From the NCBI GenBank assembly GCA_015494075.1, contig WGBX01000068.1:1-44627 (forward strand): a stretch of 44,627 bases of DNA, written 5' to 3'. The notes below the pieces were generated by a model. It saw only the letters and a program-made list of their open reading frames with translations, did not search any database and had not been told where the DNA came from. The translations under genes and the position numbers were made by a program. Shown here piece after piece: positions 16,845 to 25,015 of the stretch. This DNA is from Flavobacteriaceae bacterium (lineage in GTDB: Bacteria; Bacteroidota; Bacteroidia; Flavobacteriales; Flavobacteriaceae). The stretch's first letter is position 1. Every line of letters begins with the position of its first letter.

Positions 16845-16852
16845 TAACTTTG
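16845..16852 (+). promoter_or_regulatory. Putative -7 element (TAACTTTG) for dnaE
   Basis: TAACTTTG followed by C matches TAnnTTTG about 55 nt before the dnaE ATG. No TTG at -33. The leader ends in the palindrome AAGCGCTT directly abutting the start codon. Confidence 0.45.
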
Positions 16853-16906
16853 CTGTTATCGCAAGTGATCAAAATATACCTTTAACACCTTATTTTTAAA
16901 GCGCTT

Positions 16907-19900
16907 ATGTATTTAATTTTCGACACAGAAACCACCGGTTTGCCTAAAAATTTTAAGGCACCTGCTTCAGACACCGATAATTGGCCCAGAGTGATTCAAA
17001 TTGCTTGGCAATTACATGATAAATGGGGAAATCTTATTGAACAAAATAACTTTCTCATTAAACCGGAAGGATTCAATATTCCATTTGAATCAGAACAAAT
17101 ACATGGTATTTCTACTGAATTGGCCTTACAAGAAGGTCATGACCTGTCAATAGTCTTAGAAAAATTTAATAATGCTATTGATAAATCTAAATTTATTGTA
17201 GGACATAATATTGAATTTGATCGAAAAGTTACAGCCGCAGAGTTTATCCGTCAAAATATTTCAACAAGTTTGTTAAAAAAAAGCGCCTTAGATACCATGA
17301 CGGAAAAAACAGCGCAATTATGCCAATTGCCCGGCGGGAGAAATGGCAGGTTTAAACTTCCAAAGTTAGGAGAATTATACCGTCACCTCTTTGGTCAAGA
17401 TTTTGCAGAAGCTCATAACGCATCAGCAGATGTGGAAGCAACAGCACGTATTTTTCTCGAATTACTCAGAAAAGGACATTATACTCCTGACGAATTACAA
17501 AGTACAGAAAATGAGCTAAAAGAATTTCAAACTAAAAACCCACATCCTTTTAGCTTAATCGGTTTAAAACACGAAAGTTTTAAAGACAAAAGTGCCCGTT
17601 TGCGTCAAAAAGCTACCGAAAAAAAATCATCCGGATCAGCAGATGCTAGCATATCCTCATTAAAAGATGTTGAATTTGTTCATTTACATAATCATACACA
17701 ATATTCCGTCTTACAATCTACAACTAAAATTTCCGAACTTATCCAAAAAGCTGCCGACTATAAAATGCCTGCAGTAGCTATTACTGACAGTAATAACATG
17801 ATGGGTGTTTTTCATTTTGTTTCAGCACTTGAAAAACACAATAAAAACAAACCTGATTATGAGCAAATTAAACCTTTAGTCGGTGTAGAATTAAATGTCG
17901 TAGACGATCATACTAAAAAAGATGTCAAAAATAACGGTTACACAACTGTATTTATAGCTAAAAATAAAAAAGGTTATCAAAATTTAATTAAACTTACCTC
18001 AACAGCTCACACCGAAGGTTTTTATTATGTTCCTAGAATTGGTCGTGACTGGATTGAAAAATACAAAGAAGGTATCATCGTATTAAGTGGTGCTCTAAAT
18101 GGAGAAATAGCTCAAAATATATTGAGTACGGGTAATAAGCAAGCCGAAGAAGCGCTACTATGGTGGAAAAACTTGTTTGAAGAAGATTATTATTTAGAAC
18201 TCAACCGTCACGGACTTGAAGAAGAAGAACATGTCAATACTGTTATAATTGAGCTGGCTAAAAAACATCGTTTAAAAGTAGTTGCTGCAAATAACACTTA
18301 TTATATTGAACAAGAAGATGCCGATGCGCAAGATGTGCTATTATGTATCCGCGATAATGAAAAAAAATCAACACCTATTGGGAGAGGCCGCGGTTTTCGT
18401 TATGGCTTGCCTAATAATGAATTTTATTTCAAGTCGCCTCAACAAATGAAAGAACTCTTTAAAGATATTCCTGAAGCCATTAGTAACATACAAGAAATAG
18501 TTGATAAAGTCGAAGTATTTGAATTAAAAAGAGAGGTGCTTTTACCAAAATTTGATATTCCCGAAGAATTTATCAATCCTTTAGACGAACAAGATGGCGG
18601 TAAACGCGGCGAAAATGCTTACTTACGATATCTAACGTATGAAGGTGCCAAAAACCGTTGGGGTGAAATTACTCCGGAAATTGAAGAACGATTAGAATTT
18701 GAATTAGACACAATTGAAAAAACCGGCTACCCCGGATATTTTTTAATTGTACAGGATATCATTAAGGCAGCCAAAAAAATGGGTGTAATGTGTGGTCCCG
18801 GAAGAGGATCAGCTGCCGGTTCTGCCGTTGCTTATACTTTAGGGATTACCAATGTCGATCCAATAAAATATCAGTTGCTTTTTGAACGTTTTCTCAACCC
18901 GGAACGCGTATCTCTACCTGATATCGACATGGATTTTGACGATGAAGGTCGTGAACGTGTCATAGAATATGTTATTAATAAATATGGTCGTGAACGCGTA
19001 GCGCAAATTATTACCTATGGTACCATGGCAGCCAAATCCTCAATTAAAGATGCCGCAAGAGTAACTGAGTTACCCCTGTCAGAATCTGAAAAATTAGCCA
19101 AAAAAGCCCACGTCTCATTAGATTTAATTCTAAAAAAAGATGAAGCCAAAATTAAAGAAAAAGCCAAACGTCCGGAAATAATTTCAGAAGTACTAGAATT
19201 AGCACAAATTGCAGAAGGCACAGATGAGCTTGCACAAACGGTCAAAACAGCCGGCCGTATCGAAGGATCTCTACGTAATTTAGGCTTGCATGCCTGCGGA
19301 TTTATTATTGCACCAACCGCACTAGACAATGTTGTTCCTGTAACAACAGCCAAAGGTTCTGATATGTTTGTTACCCAGTTTGACAACTCTGTGGTTGAAT
19401 CTGCGGGTCTTTTAAAAATGGATTTTTTGGGTATTAAAACCCTGACTATCATTAGAGATGCCTTGCAATTAATAGAAGAACGCCGAGGTATAAAAATTGA
19501 TATTGACAATTTACCTCTCGATGATGAAAATACTTATAGACTCTTTCAACGCGGACAAACAGCCACCGTTTTTCAATTTGAATCGGACGGCATGCGTAAG
19601 CACTTAATGAATTTGCGACCTACTGAATTTGAAGATTTAATAGCTATGGTAGCCTTATACAGACCGGGGCCCATGGAAAAAATTCCGAATTATATTCGTC
19701 GTAAATACGGTCAAGAACCTGTTACTTACGACCTTCCGGAAATGGAAGAATATCTGAAAACAACTTATGGAATTACCATTTACCAAGAGCAAGTTATGCT
19801 TTTGTCACAAAAACTAGCAGGCTTTACCAAAGGACAAGCAGACACCCTTCGTAAGGCTATGGGAAAAAAGAATCATGCATTATTAGCCGAAATGTACCCC

Positions 19901-21328
19901 TTGTTTATCGAAGGCGCTATTGAAAAAGGACATTCAAAAGAAATTTTAGAAAAAATTTGGGAAGATTGGAAAAGTTTTGCATCCTATGCATTTAACCGTT
20001 CGCATGCCGTAAGTTATGCTTTAGTTTCTTACCAAACTGCCTATCTCAAAGCTAATTATCCTTCGGAATATATGGCTGCCGTTTTGTCTCATAATCTTAA
20101 AGATGCCAAAAAATTGTCGTTTTTAATGGAAGAGACCCGAAAAATGGGCATTAAAGTATTGCCTCCCGATATTAATGAATCCAATTATCTTTATACCGTA
20201 AATAAAGAAGGAAATATCCGTTACGGGTTAGGAGGTGCTGCCGGTGTGGGAAAAGCTGCTGTTGAAGCTATTATAGAAGAACGAAAGGCGAACGGCCCTT
20301 ATCAAAGCTTCTTTAATTTTATAAAACGGGTCAACTTAAGAGCGGTTAATAAAAGAACCATCGAAACATTAGTAAAAGCCGGTGCTTTTGATTGTTTCGA
20401 AGGTACACATCGGGCTCAATATTTTCAAGAAATAGGCGGTACAACTTTTATTGAAAAAGCTATTAAATTTGGAAATAATTACAAGAAAAATGAAGCCTCA
20501 TTACAAACTTCACTTTTTGGAAATACCGAAGAAGTGCAAATTCCCGAACCGGAAATTCCGGCTTGTGAACCTTGGTCTGAGTTACAAAAACTTGAAAAAG
20601 AAAAAGAAGTTACCGGAATTTATTTATCAGGGCATCCGCTTGATACCTTAAAAATGGAATATAATTACTATGTTCAAAAATCTATTTATGAAATTAATAA
20701 GATGATAGAAATATTATCTGGGAAAAAAGATGATGATCGACAAACAGACGGCACAGAATTACTAGAAAATGAAGAAGAAAAGGTTGAAAAAATACTCGAA
20801 TATCATAAGTATGAAAAAATGCTGGGCAAAGAGTTAATTATTGCCGGTATGGTGGTAGGAACCAGAAATTTTGAAACTAGAAACGGTAAGCAAAAAGGTG
20901 AATTAACCATAGAAGATTACACAGACAGTATGACATTAGATTTATGGAATGATGACTATTTAAAATTTGCCCGTTTTTTTGTTCCTAAAATATTTGTAAT
21001 GGTCAAATTAAGAATAAGCAGAAGCTATTATGACCCTAAACGCTTAAGAATTACTGTACTGGATATTCATTTATTAAATGAAGTTTTTGAAAAAAATCCC
21101 AAAGATTTGGCATTGACTTTATATGCCGACACAATTTCTAAAGATATTGTAGATATATTATACAATAACTTAAGCAAATTTCCCGGTAAACAAAAATTTA
21201 AAATTAATATTATTGATAGAAAAGAACCTAAATTGAGTACGCCGTTACAAACTAAACTAGGTATTAAAATAGGGCCTGAATTACTCAAATGGTTGGAAGA
21301 AAAAAAATTTAGATTTAAATTATTTTAA
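16907..21328 (+). CDS. dnaE: DNA polymerase III alpha subunit with N-terminal 3'-5' exonuclease domain
   Basis: Replicative DNA polymerase. At 1473 residues it is about 300 longer than E. coli DnaE because a DEDDh exonuclease is fused in front. Residues 1 to about 190 show IFDTETTG (7-10 acidic pair), GHNIEFD, and HNASADVEAT, the proofreading active site. The PHP domain begins near 255 with VHLHNHTQYS. The polymerase core follows, with CGPGRGSAAGS near 630 and the catalytic acidic triplet in LPDIDMDFDDEGR near 670-680. An OB-fold lies near 1310 (LIIAGMVVGTR). The fused exonuclease probably replaces a separate DnaQ for proofreading. The MATE gene follows after 11 bp and is likely co-transcribed. 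Confidence 0.96.
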   Translation: MYLIFDTETTGLPKNFKAPASDTDNWPRVIQIAWQLHDKWGNLIEQNNFLIKPEGFNIPFESEQIHGISTELALQEGHDLSIVLEKFNNAIDKSKFIVGHNIEFDRKVTAAEFIRQNISTSLLKKSALDTMTEKTAQLCQLPGGRNGRFKLPKLGELYRHLFGQDFAEAHNASADVEATARIFLELLRKGHYTPDELQSTENELKEFQTKNPHPFSLIGLKHESFKDKSARLRQKATEKKSSGSADASISSLKDVEFVHLHNHTQYSVLQSTTKISELIQKAADYKMPAVAITDSNNMMGVFHFVSALEKHNKNKPDYEQIKPLVGVELNVVDDHTKKDVKNNGYTTVFIAKNKKGYQNLIKLTSTAHTEGFYYVPRIGRDWIEKYKEGIIVLSGALNGEIAQNILSTGNKQAEEALLWWKNLFEEDYYLELNRHGLEEEEHVNTVIIELAKKHRLKVVAANNTYYIEQEDADAQDVLLCIRDNEKKSTPIGRGRGFRYGLPNNEFYFKSPQQMKELFKDIPEAISNIQEIVDKVEVFELKREVLLPKFDIPEEFINPLDEQDGGKRGENAYLRYLTYEGAKNRWGEITPEIEERLEFELDTIEKTGYPGYFLIVQDIIKAAKKMGVMCGPGRGSAAGSAVAYTLGITNVDPIKYQLLFERFLNPERVSLPDIDMDFDDEGRERVIEYVINKYGRERVAQIITYGTMAAKSSIKDAARVTELPLSESEKLAKKAHVSLDLILKKDEAKIKEKAKRPEIISEVLELAQIAEGTDELAQTVKTAGRIEGSLRNLGLHACGFIIAPTALDNVVPVTTAKGSDMFVTQFDNSVVESAGLLKMDFLGIKTLTIIRDALQLIEERRGIKIDIDNLPLDDENTYRLFQRGQTATVFQFESDGMRKHLMNLRPTEFEDLIAMVALYRPGPMEKIPNYIRRKYGQEPVTYDLPEMEEYLKTTYGITIYQEQVMLLSQKLAGFTKGQADTLRKAMGKKNHALLAEMYPLFIEGAIEKGHSKEILEKIWEDWKSFASYAFNRSHAVSYALVSYQTAYLKANYPSEYMAAVLSHNLKDAKKLSFLMEETRKMGIKVLPPDINESNYLYTVNKEGNIRYGLGGAAGVGKAAVEAIIEERKANGPYQSFFNFIKRVNLRAVNKRTIETLVKAGAFDCFEGTHRAQYFQEIGGTTFIEKAIKFGNNYKKNEASLQTSLFGNTEEVQIPEPEIPACEPWSELQKLEKEKEVTGIYLSGHPLDTLKMEYNYYVQKSIYEINKMIEILSGKKDDDRQTDGTELLENEEEKVEKILEYHKYEKMLGKELIIAGMVVGTRNFETRNGKQKGELTIEDYTDSMTLDLWNDDYLKFARFFVPKIFVMVKLRISRSYYDPKRLRITVLDIHLLNEVFEKNPKDLALTLYADTISKDIVDILYNNLSKFPGKQKFKINIIDRKEPKLSTPLQTKLGIKIGPELLKWLEEKKFRFKLF

Positions 21329-21339
21329 AAAAATTTATC

Positions 21340-22701
21340 TTGAAAAAAACAAACTTAGAAAATTTGACAGAAGGCTCTATTTTAAAGGCGCTAATTAAAT
21401 TATCCATTCCATTAATTTTAACTAATCTATTACAAACAGCTTATAACCTGACTGATACCTTTTGGGTTGGACGTTTGGGGAGTGTTGCCGTTGCCGCAGT
21501 GTCATTATCTTTTCCTATTGTTTTTATCATTATTTCATTAGGTTCCGGCATGGCCATTGCCGGATCAATACTGGTTGCAAAACGCAAAGGTGCCAAAGAT
21601 TTAGATGCTGTTGCTCATGTAGCTTCACAAACCTTTTACAGTGTATTTTTCATATCTATTCTTTTGTCAGCGATAGGGTATTTTCTTTCTCCTGTATTAG
21701 TTGGAATAATGAAAGTAAAACCTGACGTTCATCAAGAAGCAGTTGCCTATTTAAAAATAACCTTCTTAGGTTTATCTGCCTCTTTTGTGTACCTAACATT
21801 TCAATCACTTATGCGTAGTATCGGAAAAGTAAAGCTACCGTTTTACATAGTTTTGGCTACCGTCTTACTTAATCTTATTTTAGATCCCCTATTTATTTTC
21901 GGTTATAAAAATATAATTCCTGCATATGGTGTGAAAGGTGCCGCATTGGCAACAGTCGGGACGCAAATACTATCGGCTATAATAGCTTTACATTATATGT
22001 TTAAAGGAACACAAGGTATTCAAATTAGTTTGAGTGACTACAAACCGGATTTTGAACTAATCAAAAATTTATTCAAACTCGGCTTACCTGTCTCAATAGA
22101 ACAAGTAAGTAGAGCATTGGGTATTTTTATGATGGTAATGCTCGTAACACATTTTGGCACAATGGTTTTGGCCAGTTACGGTATTGGTAGCAGAATCTTG
22201 AGTTTTGTGATAATTCCTGGATTTGGTTTGAGTATGGCGACCTCTACTCTGGTTGGACAAAACATTGGTGCAAAAGCATATTATAGAGTTAAAAAAACCT
22301 TAGAACTAAGCTTAGCAATAGCTTTTGGCGGGTTAAGCTTAATTGGTATATTAATGTTTATTTTTGCTGTTGACGTCGCTAAATTTTTCATTCCAAATGA
22401 CTTAGCAACCATTAAAGAAAGCGCACTATTTATTAAATGTTTATCTTTATCATTCGGGTTTTTAGGTATTCTATTAGTTTTGATGGGAGCTTTTAGAGGT
22501 GCCGGTAAAACCAAAATCTCTATGGTTTTAGCATTATTATCCGTTTGGATTTTACGTTTCCCTTTGGCATATTATTTAGGATATCATACTGATTTAAAAC
22601 AATTTGGAATTTGGATTTCATATCCGATTACTAATATTCTTACTGCTATTGCAGGTCTTTTGATATTAGCAAAATATAAATGGTTTAAAAATGTGTCATA
22701 A
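21340..22701 (+). CDS. MATE family efflux transporter
   Basis: A 453-residue polytopic membrane protein with about 12 predicted helices in two homologous halves, the MATE layout. The N-terminus (LSIPLILTNLLQTAYNLTD, then TFWVGRLG) is typical of the family, and the second half repeats it (LGLPVSIEQVSRALG). These pumps expel cationic drugs or metabolites in exchange for Na+ or H+. The substrate cannot be read from the sequence. The start chosen is TTG at 21340; no ATG occurs within the conserved N-terminus, and TTG gives the expected MKKTNLENLTEG beginning. The gene starts 11 bp after the dnaE stop. Confidence 0.92.
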   Translation: MKKTNLENLTEGSILKALIKLSIPLILTNLLQTAYNLTDTFWVGRLGSVAVAAVSLSFPIVFIIISLGSGMAIAGSILVAKRKGAKDLDAVAHVASQTFYSVFFISILLSAIGYFLSPVLVGIMKVKPDVHQEAVAYLKITFLGLSASFVYLTFQSLMRSIGKVKLPFYIVLATVLLNLILDPLFIFGYKNIIPAYGVKGAALATVGTQILSAIIALHYMFKGTQGIQISLSDYKPDFELIKNLFKLGLPVSIEQVSRALGIFMMVMLVTHFGTMVLASYGIGSRILSFVIIPGFGLSMATSTLVGQNIGAKAYYRVKKTLELSLAIAFGGLSLIGILMFIFAVDVAKFFIPNDLATIKESALFIKCLSLSFGFLGILLVLMGAFRGAGKTKISMVLALLSVWILRFPLAYYLGYHTDLKQFGIWISYPITNILTAIAGLLILAKYKWFKNVS

Positions 22702-22761
22702 AAGTAACATAAGTAAAATTAATGCCTTGAATATTAAATATTTAGTTTTTTATACAAATAC

Positions 22762-22793
22762 TTGACAAAGGCTTATAAAATGTTTTATCTTTG
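22762..22793 (+). promoter_or_regulatory. Promoter for trxA
   Basis: TTGACA at -33 (TTG 22762-22764) and TATCTTTG at -7 (22786-22793), spacer 21 nt. This is one of the three best matches in the window to the Bacteroidota housekeeping promoter. The start codon lies about 25 nt downstream. Confidence 0.75.
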
Positions 22794-22817
22794 TCGCTCA
22801 TTAAAAAAATATAAATT

Positions 22818-23213
22818 ATGCCAACAATTGATTTGACGTTACAAAAATTTAAAGACGAAATTTTTGATTACGAAAACGAAAAAGAATGGAAATACAAAGG
22901 AGACGTGCCTGCTATTGTAGATTTTTGGGCAGATTGGTGCCAACCTTGTAAAATGGTTGCGCCTATCATGGAAAACCTTTCCAATAAATACGAAGGAAAA
23001 TTAAAAGTCTATAAAGTAGATACTGAAAAAGAACGCGAATTAGCCGGTATGTTTGGTATTCGTAGTATTCCTAGTATTTTATTCATTCCAACAGAAGGCA
23101 CGCCAATGATGCAACCCGGTGCGCTTCCTGAAAATGTTTATGACGAAATTATTAAAAAAGAATTATTTAAAGAAGGTGGCGATGAATCAAAGGATGCTAC
23201 CAAAGAAAACTAA
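22818..23213 (+). CDS. Thioredoxin with WCQPC active site
   Basis: A 131-residue thioredoxin-fold protein, slightly longer than classical TrxA (about 105-110) because of an N-terminal extension (1-30) and a charged C-terminal tail (KKELFKEGGDESKD). The active site is WADWCQPCKMVAP with Cys41 and Cys44; Gln42 replaces the Gly of the classical WCGPC, a change expected to alter redox potential. The cis-Pro loop is RSIPSILF. No signal peptide, so cytoplasmic. It has a strong promoter and its own terminator, so it is monocistronic. Being a general thioredoxin is likely, but a specialised role for this variant cannot be excluded. Confidence 0.9.
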   Translation: MPTIDLTLQKFKDEIFDYENEKEWKYKGDVPAIVDFWADWCQPCKMVAPIMENLSNKYEGKLKVYKVDTEKERELAGMFGIRSIPSILFIPTEGTPMMQPGALPENVYDEIIKKELFKEGGDESKDATKEN

Positions 23214-23235
23214 ATTCTAAATAATTACTAACTTT

Positions 23236-23259
23236 AAGCCACCGATACGGTGGCTTTTT
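23236..23259 (+). terminator. Intrinsic terminator of the thioredoxin gene
   Basis: A 9-bp perfect stem (AAGCCACCG, loop ATA, CGGTGGCTT) followed by TTT G TAT TT, 22 bp after the stop codon. Confidence 0.85.
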
Positions 23260-23329
23260 GTATTTATAAACTTTGTTTTAAATCTTATAATCTATTTTTC
23301 AATAAATATCGAAAGTGTTAAAAATAGCG

Positions 23330-23337
23330 TATTTTTG
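23330..23337 (+). promoter_or_regulatory. Putative -7 element (TATTTTTG) for folB
   Basis: TATTTTTG lies 15 nt before the preferred folB ATG. A TTG start at 23335 would overlap this box, which argues for the ATG at 23353. No TTG at -33. Confidence 0.45.
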
Positions 23338-23352
23338 TCGCAAAAATTATTT

Positions 23353-23709
23353 ATGGGATTTATTATACTTTCTAATATTCGCACGTATAGCTATCATGGC
23401 TGTATGGATGAAGAAGAAAAAATTGGAGCCGAATTCAGAACCGACATCAAAGTGAAAACTAACATGAAAAAGGCCGCTAAAACAGATGATTTATCATTTG
23501 GTTTAGACTATACCCGATTGAATGAAATTGTTATTGAAGAAATGAAGATTAGGGCAAAATTGATGGAAACAGTCGGCTGCCGAATTATAGACCGTATTTT
23601 AAAAGAATTTAAAATTGCTCAAAAAGTAGAAGTTAAAATCACGAAACTCAATCCACCAGTAGGTGGTAACATAGAAGCTGTGAGTGTGCTAATGAAAAAA
23701 AGACGTTAA
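23353..23709 (+). CDS. folB: Dihydroneopterin aldolase
   Basis: Converts 7,8-dihydroneopterin to 6-hydroxymethyl-dihydropterin and glycolaldehyde in folate synthesis. The 118-residue length fits the family. The N-terminal strand carries RTYSYHGCMDEEEKIG, matching the usual HG(V/C)...EE segment. LDYTRLNEIV holds the substrate-site Tyr, and EVKITKLNPP near residue 100 contains the conserved catalytic Lys and the pterin-binding loop. The ATG at 23353 is preferred to an in-frame TTG six codons upstream because that would lie within the -7 box. tRNA-Cys follows 50 bp downstream with its own promoter. Confidence 0.9.
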   Translation: MGFIILSNIRTYSYHGCMDEEEKIGAEFRTDIKVKTNMKKAAKTDDLSFGLDYTRLNEIVIEEMKIRAKLMETVGCRIIDRILKEFKIAQKVEVKITKLNPPVGGNIEAVSVLMKKRR

Positions 23710-23715
23710 GATTTT

Positions 23716-23746
23716 TTGGGTAGAACAGAAAAAAAGTTTAAATTTG
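23716..23746 (+). promoter_or_regulatory. Promoter for tRNA-Cys
   Basis: TTG (23716-23718) and TAAATTTG (23739-23746) with a 20-nt spacer. The mature tRNA begins 14 nt after the -7 box, leaving a very short 5' leader. Confidence 0.6.
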
Positions 23747-23759
23747 TCACTCGAAAAAA

Positions 23760-23830
23760 GGCACCTTGGCCGAGCGGCTAGGCAGCGGTCTGCAAAACCG
23801 TTTACAGCAGTTCGAATCTGCTAGGTGCCT
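23760..23830 (+). tRNA. tRNA-Cys (GCA)
   Basis: A full 71-nt cloverleaf. The acceptor stem is GGCACCT / AGGTGCC with discriminator T. The D arm is GCC-loop-GGC, and the anticodon stem is GCGGT / ACCGT with one G-U pair, loop CTGCAAA and anticodon GCA at 23792-23794. The variable loop is TTAC and the T arm AGCAG-TTCGAAT-CTGCT. The U73 discriminator is the expected Cys identity element. The 3' CCA is not encoded. Confidence 0.97.
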
Positions 23831-23835
23831 CTTTT

Positions 23836-23862
23836 AAAAAGCCATTTAAACAATGGCTTTTT
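23836..23862. terminator. Bidirectional terminator after tRNA-Cys
   Basis: An 11-bp stem (AAAAAGCCATT, five-base loop TAAAC, AATGGCTTTTT) followed by more T on the plus strand and by a T-run on the minus strand. It separates tRNA-Cys from the convergent histidine kinase gene and can serve both. Confidence 0.85.
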
Positions 23863-23868
23863 TTTGTT

Positions 23869-25005
23869 TTATTTTTTTAAAACAACTCTAAATGTCGTCC
23901 CTTTTTGGGAAGATTGCAATACATAAATTTTGCCTTTATGATATTGTTCTATAATACGTTTAGTTAAAGATAAGCCTAGACCCCAACCTCTTTTTTTTGT
24001 AGTAAATCCCGGTCGAAAAATTTGATGAGTTTTACCCGGCGGAATACCTTTGCCTGAATCTGCAATATCTATAATAACTTGCTTTTCAGTTTCAGAAATA
24101 TTAATTTTTATTTGGCCTTTTCCTTGCATGGCATCAATAGCATTTTTGAGTAAGTTTTCAATAACCCAAGCATATAATTGTTCATTAACCAAAGCATATA
24201 TAGAAGTTTTGGGTTTAGTCAATATTATTTCCACCCATTTTGATGTTCTATTTGAAATGTATTGAACTGTTTTATAAGTCAACTCATAAATATTTTCAGA
24301 CTCTAATGCGGGTGATGAACCGATTTTAGAAAAACGTTGCGAAATTATATCAAGACGTTGTACGTCCTTTTCTATTTCTTCAACCGGAATATCTAAATTA
24401 TCCTCAACTTTCAACAGTTCTAACCAACCCATAAGAGAACTTAAAGGTGTACCTATTTGGTGGGCTGTTTCTTTAGCCAATCCTGACCATAACTTGTTTT
24501 CATCAGAAATTTTACCGGTATGGTAATACAAGTAAATAATAGTTAGAAAAAGTAAAAAAATTCCAGCCAAAATCAGAGGATAATAGGTTAATTTATTTAA
24601 TAATGAAGAATCACCATAATATAGGATTTGATAGTCATTGTTACCTAAATCTAATTTAAAATGCTTACCTGTTTGTTTAAATTCGTTTAATTTTTTTTGT
24701 AGATATTTTGGTTGGTTTTGTGGCAAATTACGATGAAAAACAATATGGTTATTTTTATCAACAATAATAACCGGAATTGTATTATTGTTTTCCAAAATAC
24801 TGGAAGATAAATTAAGTAGCGGCGGGTTATCGTCCTTTACTTCTAATAATTTTTGATAAGCAGAAGCTAAAATACTCATTTTAGCCCTTTCCTCTTGTTT
24901 AAACTCTTGCAAAAAACGATTGGTTTCCCACAAAGTAATCCCTAATGCTACTAAAGAGGCAAAGATAATTATAAGACGTTTATGTTGGGAAATCAAATCT
25001 TTCAT
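23869..25005 (-). CDS. Membrane sensor histidine kinase (orphan)
   Basis: A 378-residue sensor kinase. The first transmembrane helix is near 10-25, then a periplasmic region of about 115 residues with no recognisable domain, a second helix near 142-161, and the H-box AKETAHQIGTPLSSL with phospho-acceptor His182. The ATPase domain has the N-box ENLLKNAIDAMQ, G1 box DSGKGIP and G2 box GWGLGLSLTKRI. No HAMP domain is visible between the second helix and the H-box, and no response regulator gene is adjacent, so its partner is elsewhere. It starts 10 bp after the glmS stop and is likely part of the GlmU-like-glmS-kinase operon, hinting at a link to cell-wall precursor supply. The signal is unknown. 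Confidence 0.9.
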   Translation of the reverse strand: MKDLISQHKRLIIIFASLVALGITLWETNRFLQEFKQEERAKMSILASAYQKLLEVKDDNPPLLNLSSSILENNNTIPVIIVDKNNHIVFHRNLPQNQPKYLQKKLNEFKQTGKHFKLDLGNNDYQILYYGDSSLLNKLTYYPLILAGIFLLFLTIIYLYYHTGKISDENKLWSGLAKETAHQIGTPLSSLMGWLELLKVEDNLDIPVEEIEKDVQRLDIISQRFSKIGSSPALESENIYELTYKTVQYISNRTSKWVEIILTKPKTSIYALVNEQLYAWVIENLLKNAIDAMQGKGQIKINISETEKQVIIDIADSGKGIPPGKTHQIFRPGFTTKKRGWGLGLSLTKRIIEQYHKGKIYVLQSSQKGTTFRVVLKK

Positions 25006-25015
25006 ATAATCTAAC

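Noticed and set aside
19015-19509. A 164-codon minus-strand open frame inside dnaE
   Set aside because: Antisense to the conserved polymerase core, low-complexity Ser/Ala/Ile content, no independent signals.
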